Notes under the pieces: generated by a model
Databases searched by the model: none
What the model was told of the DNA's origin: nothing
What the model saw: the letters and a program-made list of their open reading frames with translations, nothing else
NCBI RefSeq assembly: GCF_017741935.1
Contig: NZ_JAGHMH010000010.1
Span: 159,024 to 223,023 of the forward strand
Source of the DNA: Rhizobium sp. 16-449-1b
Lineage (GTDB): Bacteria; Pseudomonadota; Alphaproteobacteria; Rhizobiales; Rhizobiaceae
Direction of reading: 5' to 3'
DNA length: 64,000 nucleotides
Shown here: piece by piece, positions 46,181 through 55,683 of the stretch
Numbering within the stretch: the stretch's first letter is position 1
How the letters are laid out: each line of letters starts with the position of its first letter
Made by a program: the position numbers and the translations under genes

Positions 46181-47574
46181 GCGGACACCCCGTAGCTCAA
46201 GAGATTGTGAGAGAATTGGCCCGAGGCGCTGGCAGGCGCCAGACGGCCCGAATGATCAAGCATGCCCATGCGATGAAGCCAGGCTTCGAATTCCGGTGCC
46301 GGCGGACGGTTGAACTGATGCCTGAGCCCAAGAATATCGTGGTAGGAAAGGCTCTGGTAGTTGAGCATGACGTCATCAGCGCCGGGGACAGCAATCAGGA
46401 AGCTGACACCTGCGACGGTCAGCAGCACCATAAGATTGTCCATGTCGTCCTGGTCTGCCTCTGCATGGTTGGTATAGCAAACATCGACCCCCATCGGTAC
46501 GCCGAGCAGTTTTCCGCAGAAATGATCCTCTAGCCCGGCACGAATGATCTGCTTGGCATCGAACAGGTATTCAGGACCAATGAAACCGACCACGGTGTTG
46601 ACGAGCAGCGGGCTGAATTCCCGCGCCACGGCATAAGCCCGCGCCTCGACCGTCTGCTCGTCCACGCCATGATGGGCGTTCGCCGAAAGAGCGCTGCCCT
46701 GCCCGGTCTCGAGGTACATGACATTGGTTCCGACGGTGCCGCGCTTCATTGACATCGCGGCTTCATTGCCTTCCCTGAGAACGGCAAGATCGACGCCGAA
46801 ACCTTTGTTGGCAGCCTCGGTGCCAGCAATTGACTGGAAGACCAGGTCGAGCGGTGCTCCGGCCTCGATTGCCTTGATGGAGGTAGTAACATGGGTCAAT
46901 ACGCAGGATTGAGTGGGAATCTCGAACCGTTCGCGCAGCCGGTCGAACAGGACCATCAACCTGGTGCAGGCATCAAGATTGTCGGTCGCCGGATTGATGC
47001 CGATCAGCGCATCGCCTATCCCATAGAGAAGCCCGTCCAGTGTCGAGCCGGCCACGCCTTCCGGGTCGTCGGTGGGATGGTTGGGCTGCAGCCGGCTCGA
47101 GAGCCGTCCCGACAAGCCGATGGTGGAGCGGAAAGCAGTGATCACGTTGCATTTGCCGGCAACCGTGATCAGATCGTGATTGCGCATGATCTTGGAGACG
47201 GCGGCGACCATTTCCGGCGTGAGGCCCGACGCGAGCGCCGCCAGCCTTTCAGTCGTCGCGTCGTAGGAAAGAAGCCAATTGCGAAACTCGCCGACCGTCA
47301 TATGCGAAACCGGCGCGAATGCTGCCCGGTCATGGCGATCGATGATCAGCCGGCTGACCTCGTCGGTCTCATACGGGATCAGCAGATCCTGCAAGAAAGT
47401 TTTGAGCGGCATGTCGGCGAGCACACAGCGGGCAGCCACCCGCCGCTCATTGCTTGACGCCCCTATGCCCGCAAGCACATCGCCCGACTTTGGCGGCGAG
47501 GCACAGGCCATGACGGATTTCAAATCCTCGAAGACATGGCGCTCGCGCCCTAAAATGATCGAATACATTGTCAT
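46177..47574 (-). CDS. eutB: Ethanolamine ammonia-lyase large subunit
   Basis: A 465-residue EutB. Family blocks seen are RLSSRLQPNHPTDDPEGVAG, LDGLLYGIGDALIGINPATD, SQCVLTHVTT-like PTQSCVLTHVTTSIKAIEAG, TGQGSALSANAHHGVDEQT and CYTNHAEADQDDMDNLMVLL. The start at 47574 (MTMYSIILGRERHVF) gives the usual length; the open frame extends 34 codons further without a ribosome site. It binds adenosylcobalamin and substrate. The 139-base gap to the upstream amidohydrolase gene on the same strand allows one transcript. Confidence 0.93.
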   Translation of the reverse strand: MTMYSIILGRERHVFEDLKSVMACASPPKSGDVLAGIGASSNERRVAARCVLADMPLKTFLQDLLIPYETDEVSRLIIDRHDRAAFAPVSHMTVGEFRNWLLSYDATTERLAALASGLTPEMVAAVSKIMRNHDLITVAGKCNVITAFRSTIGLSGRLSSRLQPNHPTDDPEGVAGSTLDGLLYGIGDALIGINPATDNLDACTRLMVLFDRLRERFEIPTQSCVLTHVTTSIKAIEAGAPLDLVFQSIAGTEAANKGFGVDLAVLREGNEAAMSMKRGTVGTNVMYLETGQGSALSANAHHGVDEQTVEARAYAVAREFSPLLVNTVVGFIGPEYLFDAKQIIRAGLEDHFCGKLLGVPMGVDVCYTNHAEADQDDMDNLMVLLTVAGVSFLIAVPGADDVMLNYQSLSYHDILGLRHQFNRPPAPEFEAWLHRMGMLDHSGRLAPASASGQFSHNLLSYGVSA

Positions 47575-47713
47575 CCGCTCGTGGCCATGCTTCAGGCCAA
47601 AGTTTGGGGTTGGAACGCGGCCACCCTGAGAGTTGGTGGCAGGCTCGCGCGGTCGGTTTCGAAGGCAGCTACGCAAGAACCGTGCCAGGCGTTACGACGG
47701 TGACCTTGCAACA

Positions 47714-48541
47714 TCACGACTGCGGGCCGGCAGGCGTGTCGATTGACGTGGGTGCGGCGGGCAATTTTCCGCGCTGTATTTCTGATACGCCCCTTTGGAT
47801 GAGGGTGGCGAGATACGCCGCAACGGCTGCTTGTCCATCCGCGCGCGCCAAAAGGTCGTTTCGAACCTCTATCATGACGTTCGGTATGCCGTTTGCGATG
47901 CCATGCTCGATAAGTGTGTGCGTGACCCCATCCGCCGGACCGTATGGTTGGTTCCTCATGACGACATAGTTTTGATCGGTTCCTTCGGCTTCCGCGAGGA
48001 TCGCATCCGCGAGCCTGGAGTCGCTGTCATGCAATACTCCGATCTCGACTTCGCGCCGCCTGCCGAAATAGATCGGGGTAAAACTATGGATGGTCACAAG
48101 GATGGTCGCGCGCCCCTCAGTTTTGCGTGCGCTCAGAATTTCAGAGAGGCCGTCGCGAAAGGGCAGATAGATTTCCCTGATCCGCGCCTGACGATCTGCT
48201 TCCGAGATGTTCTGATTTCCCGGAACGTCATAGATCTCGCTCTTTCCGACGATTGCAGACGCGGCCTCCGGCGGGCGATTGCAGTCGTAAACGAGTCGCG
48301 AATAGCGCTGGTAGCAGAGAACCGCATCGAGAGATGTCGAAAGATATCCCGCGACTTTCAGTGCACCGGGATCCCAGGCGATGTGACTTGAAAGTGCCGA
48401 CGTATCAAGACCGAGGTCGCCGAGTGCTCGCGGGATCAAACGCGAAGCATGCTCACAAACGACCACAATGTCGCCGAGCGCGGCCTTGTTTTCGATCGCG
48501 ATTGCAGAGTCACCAGCGCCGAGCAACGAGAATTTACCCAT
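47714..48541 (-). CDS. N-formylglutamate amidohydrolase family protein
   Basis: A 275-residue protein with the FGase fold: VVVCEHASRLIPRALG at the N-terminus, DCNRPPEAAS, IHSFTPIYFGRRREVEIGVL and the metal-binding region VMIEVRNDLLA. The start MGKFSLL at 48541 is preferred; an upstream ATG adds nine residues. The family cleaves N-formyl or related N-acyl amino acids. It lies before eutBC and is divergent from an amidase, suggesting that an N-acylated amine or amino acid is broken down here; no hut genes are nearby, so histidine degradation is not supported. Confidence 0.82.
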   Translation of the reverse strand: MGKFSLLGAGDSAIAIENKAALGDIVVVCEHASRLIPRALGDLGLDTSALSSHIAWDPGALKVAGYLSTSLDAVLCYQRYSRLVYDCNRPPEAASAIVGKSEIYDVPGNQNISEADRQARIREIYLPFRDGLSEILSARKTEGRATILVTIHSFTPIYFGRRREVEIGVLHDSDSRLADAILAEAEGTDQNYVVMRNQPYGPADGVTHTLIEHGIANGIPNVMIEVRNDLLARADGQAAVAAYLATLIQRGVSEIQRGKLPAAPTSIDTPAGPQS

Positions 48542-48901
48542 TTTAGTCTCCGTTGATATCCACACCATATCAACGAAAACAATAAAAGCAACATGATCTC
48601 CACATAGCTTGATATCGCCTTCTTTACGGGGCGATGGTTCATCTCCGCCACGCCTCTCCTTCGCTCACCGTTTTCGGAAGGCTGCCGAAACCCTAGGCAA
48701 AATGCCTGCAAACTATGCCTCTTTGTGAGGCAATCCTGCGCGGTGCGTGTCCAATTCGATTTCTTATGCCGATGCTCCTGCTGCGTGCTGGGATGACCCA
48801 CGTGACGATTTTTCCGGCCGCAAAAATTCGAAAGCACTCATCGATCGTGTTGACAAATGCAACAAGTCCACATAAATCCACATTCCAAGGAGATCGCAAT
48901 C
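48542..48901. promoter_or_regulatory. Divergent promoter region between FGase and amidase operons
   Basis: A TTGACA at 48850-48855 followed by an AT-rich CATAAATC (48871-48878) is the best promoter candidate facing the amidase. The block ccaaggagatcgc (48895-48908 area) is the amidase ribosome site. No gene. Confidence 0.4.
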
Positions 48902-50371
48902 GTGGATTTTTCAGTTCTTTCGCTCAGCTCAGCAATTGCTTCCGGCAAGCTCACGTCCGAAGCGCTCGTTAAGGAATGCCTGGCGCGCATCGCGCGGCTG
49001 AACCCCATCGTCAATGCTTTCAGTCAGGTGTTTGAAGAACAGGCTCTTGACGAGGCGCGAGCCTGCGATCGTGAAGCGGCCGAAGGTCGGTTCCGGGGTC
49101 CTCTCCACGGTATCCCGATGGGCGTCAAAGATCTCTTCTTCGTCGAAGGGCAGCTCTGCCAGCGCGGATCTCGTGCCTACAAGGATTTCGCTCCCAAGGC
49201 GACGGCGCCGATCGTCCAGCGGATGATTGACGCCGGATCTATTATCATCGGGAAGACGACGACCACCGAAATGGGGTGGTCCGGTTCCGGCTTTTCCGAA
49301 TTCTATGGTCCGACACGCAATCCCTGGGACCCTAAGCTCACCAGTGGTGGTTCGAGCTCCGGTTCGGGTGCTGCGCTCGCGGCTCGGATGGTTCCCTTCA
49401 CATTGGGGTCCGACGGTGGTGGTTCCGTGCGCATCCCGGCGGCATTCTGCGGTGTGTTCGCCATGAAGGGCTCGCTAGGGCGCGTTCCGGCCTGGCCTTG
49501 GAGCGCGACGGAGATGTTGTCCCACGCCGGCCCGATGAGCGTCTCGGCAAAGGATAGCGCTTTCTTGTTCAATATCGCCAAGGGGCCTGATCCGCGAGAC
49601 CATCAGGCACTGCCGGACGACGAAGCCGACTACACCGAAACGCGATCGACAAAGTCGCTGCGGATTGGTTTTGCTCCAAGCCTCTTTGGGTTCAAAGTTG
49701 CGCCGGAAATCGATCGGGTCGTGCGCGAAGCAGTCGATGCGCTCACGCAGGCACTCTCGATCGATGTTCGTTCGGTTTCCCCGGACTGGGAAGATCCGAT
49801 CCGTATCTTTGAAACTCTCTGGGTTGCCGGCCGGGGCGTCGCCTATGGCTCCCAGTCCGACCTGTCCGATTTCGGCAGCGGTTTCCGCGCCCTTGTCGAA
49901 GCTTCTGCGGGCTACAATCTCAATGATTATCTTTCGGCCGCGAAAGCGCGCGCGGAATTTGCTGGTCGCGTACACGCACTCTTCGAAGACATCGACCTGC
50001 TCCTCTTGCCAACCATCCCGGTCGAGCCGTTTTCGGCGGATCGGGAGGCGCCCGAGGGGTTCCAGTCGCCCTCGGAGGTCCTCGCGTGGACAGGCTGGAC
50101 GCCCTTTACATATCCCTTCAATCTTTCCGGCAACCCGGCAGCCTCATTGCCCTGCGGCCTGACCGTCAACGGGTTGCCCGTTGGCCTGCAGGTCGTCGGC
50201 CGCCGTCATGCCGACGCACTTGTCATGGCATTTTGCCAGCAGGCCGAAGACCATATTTTCAAAAACAACAATCCTCCGCTTGTCGTTGCTGGCGACAAGA
50301 TGGGGTGGGGAACGCCCAGCAAATCAACTGTGGAGATGTCGTCATGGAGTTCAATAGAAGATCGCTCTTAA
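48902..50371 (+). CDS. Amidase (amidase-signature family)
   Basis: A 489-residue serine amidase. The GTG at 48902 is chosen because AAGGAG lies 9 bases upstream. Catalytic Ser-cisSer-Lys triad: GVKDLFF (Lys near residue 77), TSGGSSSGSGAALAARMVPF near 151 and GSDGGGSVRIPA near 173. Family members hydrolyse aliphatic or aromatic amides, including fatty-acid ethanolamides and indoleacetamide. It heads the operon of importer 3 and overlaps the binding-protein gene by 28 bases, so it probably acts on the imported compound. No signal peptide: cytoplasmic. Confidence 0.88.
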   Translation: MDFSVLSLSSAIASGKLTSEALVKECLARIARLNPIVNAFSQVFEEQALDEARACDREAAEGRFRGPLHGIPMGVKDLFFVEGQLCQRGSRAYKDFAPKATAPIVQRMIDAGSIIIGKTTTTEMGWSGSGFSEFYGPTRNPWDPKLTSGGSSSGSGAALAARMVPFTLGSDGGGSVRIPAAFCGVFAMKGSLGRVPAWPWSATEMLSHAGPMSVSAKDSAFLFNIAKGPDPRDHQALPDDEADYTETRSTKSLRIGFAPSLFGFKVAPEIDRVVREAVDALTQALSIDVRSVSPDWEDPIRIFETLWVAGRGVAYGSQSDLSDFGSGFRALVEASAGYNLNDYLSAAKARAEFAGRVHALFEDIDLLLLPTIPVEPFSADREAPEGFQSPSEVLAWTGWTPFTYPFNLSGNPAASLPCGLTVNGLPVGLQVVGRRHADALVMAFCQQAEDHIFKNNNPPLVVAGDKMGWGTPSKSTVEMSSWSSIEDRS

Positions 50372-51909
50372 AGAGTTCGGCGCTTGCGGGCATCGCGCTC
50401 GGCATGCCTGTTCTCAATACCAAGTTCCTGGTCAATCCGGCCAATGCCGCGGAAAACAAGGTTCTTAAATTTCTTTCGGCCGAAACTCTGACCGGCAACT
50501 GGGACCCCTCGTCTCACACGACGCTGGCGCAGATCAACCTTGAAAGCTTTGTGTTCGGCTATCTGACCCGCGCACCGATGACGCCGGAAAAACCTGACGA
50601 ACTCGTCATGGAACTGGCGACCGAGATGAAGCTGGTCGACGAGCACACGCTCGAATTCAAGCTGCGCGAAGGCGTCACCTTCCACGACGGCAAGCCGTTC
50701 AGCGCCAAAGACGTCAAGGCAACGTTCGAATATGCCAGTCGCCCGGACCGGCCGGCTGCTTGGTATCCCGGTCCATGTGAAGTCGAAGTCGTCAGCGATT
50801 ACGTCGCGCGGGTCAAAACCGACAAGGCCGGCTACCCCGCAAGCCTTTTCTGGTTCCTTTCTTCGTTTCTGCCGATCATGTCGGCAAAGGACGTTGCCGA
50901 CCCCAAGACGCTATCTGCCAGACCGAACGGCACCGGTGGATTCAAGTTCGTCAAACAGGACGGCAACACGACCGTCCTCGAGGCCTTCGACAATTTCTAC
51001 CTCGGCAAGCCGACGATTCCCGGCATCAATTTCAGCTTTGTCGGCGACGCGACGACCCGGACACTGGCACTGTTGAACGGCGAGGCCGACCTTATCGAAC
51101 GCCTTGAAGCGGAACAGGTCGAAACGATCGAAAAGACCGGAGGCTTCCAGCTTCACAAGGCGATCTCGGTCGAAAACAAGTATCTCTGGTTCCGTTGCTC
51201 GAAGCCGCCCTTCAACGACTGGAGACTGCGTCGCGCCGTCTGCCACGCGATCGACCGATCGGTGATCGACGATATTCTCGGCGTTTCTGGCCATGCCTCG
51301 AACTGCTATGTGTCTCCGGTCAAGTTCGGCTATGTCGATATCCCGAACTATCCAAAGTACGACCCGGACCAGTGCCAGAAGCTTTTGGCGGAAGCCGGTT
51401 TCCCGAAGGGCGAAGGACTGCCCGAACTCGAATATATCACATCGGTGGGCTTCTACCCGAAGACGAAGGAATATGCCGAGGCCATCACGGCCATGCTTCA
51501 GGAACAAGGCTTCCCGGTAAAACTCAACGTCATGGAAGTCGCGGCCTGGGGCGACGCGCTCTACGATCGTCCCGGCGGCGGGCCTGGTCATATGATCGAC
51601 TGCGGCTGGTCGACCGGTTCGCCGGAGCCGGACCTCGTGCTGCGCACGCATTTCCACTCGACGACGCACCGCATCTGCGGCATCCAGGATCCGGAAATCG
51701 ATGCTGCCCTCGATAAGGAGCGCAACGCCTCGAAGCCCGAGGAGCGCAAGACGGTCATTCAGACCGAGCTGATGTCGTTGCTGGCGACCAAGACGCCTTC
51801 GTTCTCTCTCTTCACGTCAGTCTTCATCCACGGCATGCGTGATGGCTTAAGTGGTCTGTACATCTATCCGAATGGTATGATGGACGCCAATAAGGCGACA
51901 TTGGCCTGA
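50344..51909 (+). CDS. Periplasmic solute-binding protein, family 5, Tat-exported (system 3)
   Basis: A 521-residue protein with a twin-arginine signal (NRRSLLKSSALAGIALG; RR at residues 5-6, cleavage near ANAA at about 35). It has a SBP_bac_5 domain with LREGVTFHDGKPFSAKDVKA and AVCHAIDRSVIDDIL. The ATG at 50344 lies within the amidase gene end. The Tat signal differs from the Sec signals of the binding proteins of systems 1 and 2. Ligand unknown. Confidence 0.88.
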   Translation: MEFNRRSLLKSSALAGIALGMPVLNTKFLVNPANAAENKVLKFLSAETLTGNWDPSSHTTLAQINLESFVFGYLTRAPMTPEKPDELVMELATEMKLVDEHTLEFKLREGVTFHDGKPFSAKDVKATFEYASRPDRPAAWYPGPCEVEVVSDYVARVKTDKAGYPASLFWFLSSFLPIMSAKDVADPKTLSARPNGTGGFKFVKQDGNTTVLEAFDNFYLGKPTIPGINFSFVGDATTRTLALLNGEADLIERLEAEQVETIEKTGGFQLHKAISVENKYLWFRCSKPPFNDWRLRRAVCHAIDRSVIDDILGVSGHASNCYVSPVKFGYVDIPNYPKYDPDQCQKLLAEAGFPKGEGLPELEYITSVGFYPKTKEYAEAITAMLQEQGFPVKLNVMEVAAWGDALYDRPGGGPGHMIDCGWSTGSPEPDLVLRTHFHSTTHRICGIQDPEIDAALDKERNASKPEERKTVIQTELMSLLATKTPSFSLFTSVFIHGMRDGLSGLYIYPNGMMDANKATLA

Positions 51910-51918
51910 TCCAGCGCT

Positions 51919-51943
51919 GCGGCCGCTGCCTCGCTGCGGCCGC
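51919..51943 (+). terminator. Intra-operon hairpin after binding-protein gene 3
   Basis: GCGGCCGC occurs twice with a 9-base spacer and can pair with itself as an 8-base stem. It lies between the binding-protein and permease genes, like the hairpin at 33870, and probably adjusts relative expression. Confidence 0.45.
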
Positions 51944-51971
51944 CTTGGCCCCGAGAGACTAGGGTAAGTTC

Positions 51972-52952
51972 ATGTTTCTTCTATCATTCCTGTTGAGACG
52001 GCTTCTGCAGGGAAGCCTGATCATCCTTCTCGTCATATTCATCATCTTCACGTTGTTGCGTGTGGTGCCGGGTGACCCCGCGCGCCTTATCGTGGGCGGC
52101 ATGGCCCCCGATGCGGTGGTGGCGATGAAGGCAAAGGAACTTGGTCTTGATCGGGCCATACCGCTGCAATTTGTATCCTATCTTGGCCATTTGGCGACCG
52201 GTGATCTAGGCACGTCGTTCGTCAGGCCGAAGAGCGGTGCAAGCCTGGCCGGTTCGGCCTATAACGACCCGACACGGGAAGAGCGGGCGAAAGTTCTCGA
52301 CCTTATTCTCGATACATTGCCAATGACCCTGCAGCTCGCTGCCGTCGCATTGGTCATCGCCTTGCTTGTTGCTGTTCCACTCGGCCTCGCCGGCGGGCTG
52401 TATGAGGGCCGCTGGCCTGACAAGCTCGCCCTCGCATTGGGGTCGATCTTCGTCTCGACGCCGAATTTCTGGCTTGGCATTGTTCTGACGCTTTTTCTGT
52501 CGGTGAAGCTCAGGGTACTGCCTGCGATCGGCTATAAGGGCTTCGAGTACACCATTCTTCCGGCAATCGTGCTGGCGGTGGAGATTGCGCCGTTCATCCT
52601 ACGTACGCTGACCGTTTCTGTTGCGCAGGTGTTGCGCGAGGACTTCATTCAGCTTGCCCCGGTGAGAGGACTCAGCCGTGGACGCACCATCTTCTCGCAT
52701 GTGCTTGGCAACTCGGCTGTCCCGCTGATCAACCTGCTCGGCGTACAGCTCGGCATGCTTCTGGGCGGCGTTTTGGTGGTCGAGTTCATCTTTGACTATC
52801 CAGGCTTGGGGCTCTTGACGATCAATGCCGTTCAACAGCGCGACTTTCCGCTCATACAGGGCGTCGCGATTTTCATTTCCGTGATGTTCGTGGTGATCAA
52901 CATCCTGGTCGATCTTATCGCGATGACTATCGATCCGAGACTGGAATATTAA
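51972..52952 (+). CDS. Peptide-type ABC transporter permease, DppB-like (system 3)
   Basis: A 326-residue permease: RVVPGDPARLIVGG near residue 30, GDLGTSFVRPKSGAS in the periplasmic loop, EAA loop QLAPVRGLSRGRTIFSHVLG and C-terminal DLIAMTIDPRLEY. The next gene follows after one base. About six membrane segments. Confidence 0.9.
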   Translation: MFLLSFLLRRLLQGSLIILLVIFIIFTLLRVVPGDPARLIVGGMAPDAVVAMKAKELGLDRAIPLQFVSYLGHLATGDLGTSFVRPKSGASLAGSAYNDPTREERAKVLDLILDTLPMTLQLAAVALVIALLVAVPLGLAGGLYEGRWPDKLALALGSIFVSTPNFWLGIVLTLFLSVKLRVLPAIGYKGFEYTILPAIVLAVEIAPFILRTLTVSVAQVLREDFIQLAPVRGLSRGRTIFSHVLGNSAVPLINLLGVQLGMLLGGVLVVEFIFDYPGLGLLTINAVQQRDFPLIQGVAIFISVMFVVINILVDLIAMTIDPRLEY

Positions 52953-52953
52953 G

Positions 52954-53871
52954 ATGACCGATATCGTAGAACAGAGCGCCGGCGAGCGCACCATCGTCAA
53001 GCGGGGCACCACACCGACCCGGCGCATGTTGCAGATTGCCGTGGCGCGCCTCGACTTTCGCATTGGCCTCATTGGCTTCGGATTGCTGCTTGGACTTGCG
53101 ATTCTCCTGCCATTTATCAGTTCGGTTGATCCGCTCAAGATGGCGTACAACCACAAGTTTGTCCCACCATTCCCTTCCGAAGGCTGGCAATGGCCGTACG
53201 TGCTCGGTACCGATCAGCTCGGCCGCGACGTCCTCATGCGCTGTCTCGTCGGACTGTGTTATTCGCTGTTCATCGGTGCGACGACCGTGATCCTCATGTT
53301 CATCGTAGGCTGCAGTCTCGGTCTTCTTGCTGGTTTTCGTGGCGGTTGGCTTGATACGGTCATCATGCGGCTGACCGATGCTCAGCTCTCAATTCCCATG
53401 ATCATTCTTGCCATCACCATCCTCGGTGTGTCCCGCCCAACAGTGCCTGCCATCATCCTCGTGCTTGGTCTTTCAGGATGGCCGCTCTATGCGCGTGTCG
53501 CCCGTTCAGTTGCTCTCGGGGAACGCAGCCGTGGTTACGTTCTCGGCGAGCGTGTGCTCGGCGCGTCCGATCTTCGAATCATGCTCCTCTTCGTGGCTCC
53601 CGTTGTGCTTCCGCCGATCGCGTTCGTTGCGGTTCTCGACATCGCCCGCATGATGATCTTCGAGTCGATCCTGGGCTTTCTCGGTCTCGGGGTTCAGCCG
53701 CCGACACCGACATTCGGGAACGTGATTGCGGATTCACGAAAGTATTTGCTGAACGCATGGTGGATCGCGACGATGCCCGGCCTATTCATGCTGATATCGC
53801 TGACTTGTCTGAATCTGATGGGTTCAGCATTGGAACGCGCGCGCAATGCGGTTCTGAGAGGGGATGCGTAA
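52954..53871 (+). CDS. Peptide-type ABC transporter permease, DppC-like (system 3)
   Basis: A 305-residue permease with a 40-residue cytoplasmic N-terminus, then a membrane segment (GLIGFGLLLGLAILLPF), YVLGTDQLGRDVLMRCLVGL, EAA loop VLGERVLGASDLRIMLLFVA, and FLGLGVQPPTPTFGNVI near the end. The ATPase gene starts at the base after its stop codon, so the genes are tightly coupled. Confidence 0.9.
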   Translation: MTDIVEQSAGERTIVKRGTTPTRRMLQIAVARLDFRIGLIGFGLLLGLAILLPFISSVDPLKMAYNHKFVPPFPSEGWQWPYVLGTDQLGRDVLMRCLVGLCYSLFIGATTVILMFIVGCSLGLLAGFRGGWLDTVIMRLTDAQLSIPMIILAITILGVSRPTVPAIILVLGLSGWPLYARVARSVALGERSRGYVLGERVLGASDLRIMLLFVAPVVLPPIAFVAVLDIARMMIFESILGFLGLGVQPPTPTFGNVIADSRKYLLNAWWIATMPGLFMLISLTCLNLMGSALERARNAVLRGDA

Positions 53872-55683
53872 ATGAGTGATCCAATTCTCACTGTCTCCAG
53901 TCTCTCAGTCGATCTCCTGCGGGATAGCAGCAAACGGCGCATCGTCGACAATGTGGGCTTTGCCCTCCAGCCAGGCGAAGTTCTCGGCCTTGTCGGCGAG
54001 GCCGGATCGGGCAAGTCGGTGCTTGCGCGCGCAATGGTGAACTCCATTCGCGCACCATTGGAAGTCTCTTCGGGGAAGGTGATCTTCGAAGGAAAAGATG
54101 TCCTCTCGCTGGATGCCCGGGGGCTCAGGTCGATCAGAGGGAACCGCATTGGCTTCATTGGTGCAAACCCCATGGGTTCGCTCGATCCGCGGCTGCCAAT
54201 CGGCCATCAGATCATCGAGAAGCTTCGATCTATCCGGCCTGATATCGGTAAGGCGGAAGCTAAGGAAAAGGTTCTCGATCTACTTGGCCGGGTGCATATT
54301 CCATCGCCGCGCTCTCGTTTTCATGAGGCACCTTTCCAATTCTCCGGCGGCATGATGCAGCGTGTAATGATCGTCGATGCGCTCGTTTCCGAGCCATCGC
54401 TTGTTATTGCGGACAATATTACGCAGCCGCTCGACGTTACGGTCGCTGCCCAGATTATCAGGCTCATCGACAATCTCAGGGAAAGTCTCGATACGGCATT
54501 CCTGTTTATCTCTTCGTCGTTGCCCGTGGTGTCACAGATCGCCGAGCGGACGCTGGTTATGCAAGGTGGCCGCATCGTCGAACAGGGCAAGACTACTGAT
54601 ATTACTGCCAATCCGCAGCAAGCCTATACGCGCGCACTACTTTCCCGCATTCCATCGATATGGAAGAACGTATCGGCACCGGAGGCAAAAGACGGTGAGG
54701 CTGTCCTGACCGTCGAGAATGCAACACGAACCTATAGCGTACGCCGGCGCGATGCGTTCAATGCCTTCAACGAAGTCAAGGCCGTACGAGACGTGTCCTT
54801 TACCGTCAAGGCAGGTGAAAATTTTGGCATTGTCGGTGAAAGCGGTTGCGGCAAATCCACGCTTACGCGCCTGCTTGCGTGGCTCGAACAGCCGAACGCC
54901 GGACGCATTGCGTTCCTCGGGAAAAACCTCTCGAGTCTCTCCGCTCGTTCGCTGACCGAGATGCGCAAATCGTTCCAGCTGCTGTTGCAGGATCCCTACG
55001 GATCGCTGCCGGCGGGCATGTCGATCATCCGCATGATCGAAGAGCCGCTTCTGATCCACGGGGTCGGCCGCCGCGATGCGGAGCAACGCGCACGAGAGGC
55101 CATGCGCGAAGTGGGTCTTCATGCGGAACTTGCCGATCGATTGCCGGTGGGCCTTAGCGCCGGTCAGCGCCAGCGCATCAACATTGCCCGGGCGCTGGTG
55201 CTCAAGCCGCGCCTTTTGATCCTCGACGAGACCTTGTCGGCGCTCGACCAGGTCGAGCAGGCCGAGCTTCTCGATCTCTTCAAACGGCTTCAGGCGGCGC
55301 ACGGGTTTTCGTATATTTTCATATCTCACGACCTGGCGCTGGTCCGTCGGATCTGTCACCGCGTTGCGGTCATGTATCTTGGGCGCATCGTCGAACTGGC
55401 GGACAACAGAACCCTTTTCGAACATCCCCACCACCCGTACACGCGGGCGCTGCTCAGCGCCATGCCAACGTTGGAGGAAAACCGTTTCCCGGGCGCGGAA
55501 TACCTCCTGGACGGCGAGCCGCCAAGTCCTATTCATCTTCCTGTCGGCTGCTCGTTCCGCTCGCGCTGCCCCCGCGCGCAGAGCGACTGCGAAAAGACCG
55601 ATCCGATGCTGCAGGGTTCCGAGGGCGGGAATTACGCAGCCTGCCTGCATCGGCACGAGGACGAGGCGGTCCATGTCCAGTGA
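53872..55683 (+). CDS. Fused dual ABC ATPase with degenerate first site (system 3)
   Basis: A 603-residue DppD-DppF fusion. Domain 1 keeps Walker A (GEAGSGKS, 42-49) and signature FSGGMMQR but has lost the Q-loop Gln (FIGANPMGSL, Ala98), the Walker B Glu (IADNITQPLD, Asn182) and the switch His (FISSSLPVV, Ser215). Domain 2 has [25 protein letters not shown] and FISHD intact, but its signature is LSAGQ instead of LSGGQ. Because each ATP site uses the Walker motifs of one domain and the signature of the other, the losses fall in the same composite site. A C-terminal oligopeptide tail with SFRSRCPRAQ and cysteines follows. It overlaps the deoR start by 11 bases. Confidence 0.9.
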   Translation: MSDPILTVSSLSVDLLRDSSKRRIVDNVGFALQPGEVLGLVGEAGSGKSVLARAMVNSIRAPLEVSSGKVIFEGKDVLSLDARGLRSIRGNRIGFIGANPMGSLDPRLPIGHQIIEKLRSIRPDIGKAEAKEKVLDLLGRVHIPSPRSRFHEAPFQFSGGMMQRVMIVDALVSEPSLVIADNITQPLDVTVAAQIIRLIDNLRESLDTAFLFISSSLPVVSQIAERTLVMQGGRIVEQGKTTDITANPQQAYTRALLSRIPSIWKNVSAPEAKDGEAVLTVENATRTYSVRRRDAFNAFNEVKAVRDVSFTVKAGENFGIVGESGCGKSTLTRLLAWLEQPNAGRIAFLGKNLSSLSARSLTEMRKSFQLLLQDPYGSLPAGMSIIRMIEEPLLIHGVGRRDAEQRAREAMREVGLHAELADRLPVGLSAGQRQRINIARALVLKPRLLILDETLSALDQVEQAELLDLFKRLQAAHGFSYIFISHDLALVRRICHRVAVMYLGRIVELADNRTLFEHPHHPYTRALLSAMPTLEENRFPGAEYLLDGEPPSPIHLPVGCSFRSRCPRAQSDCEKTDPMLQGSEGGNYAACLHRHEDEAVHVQ

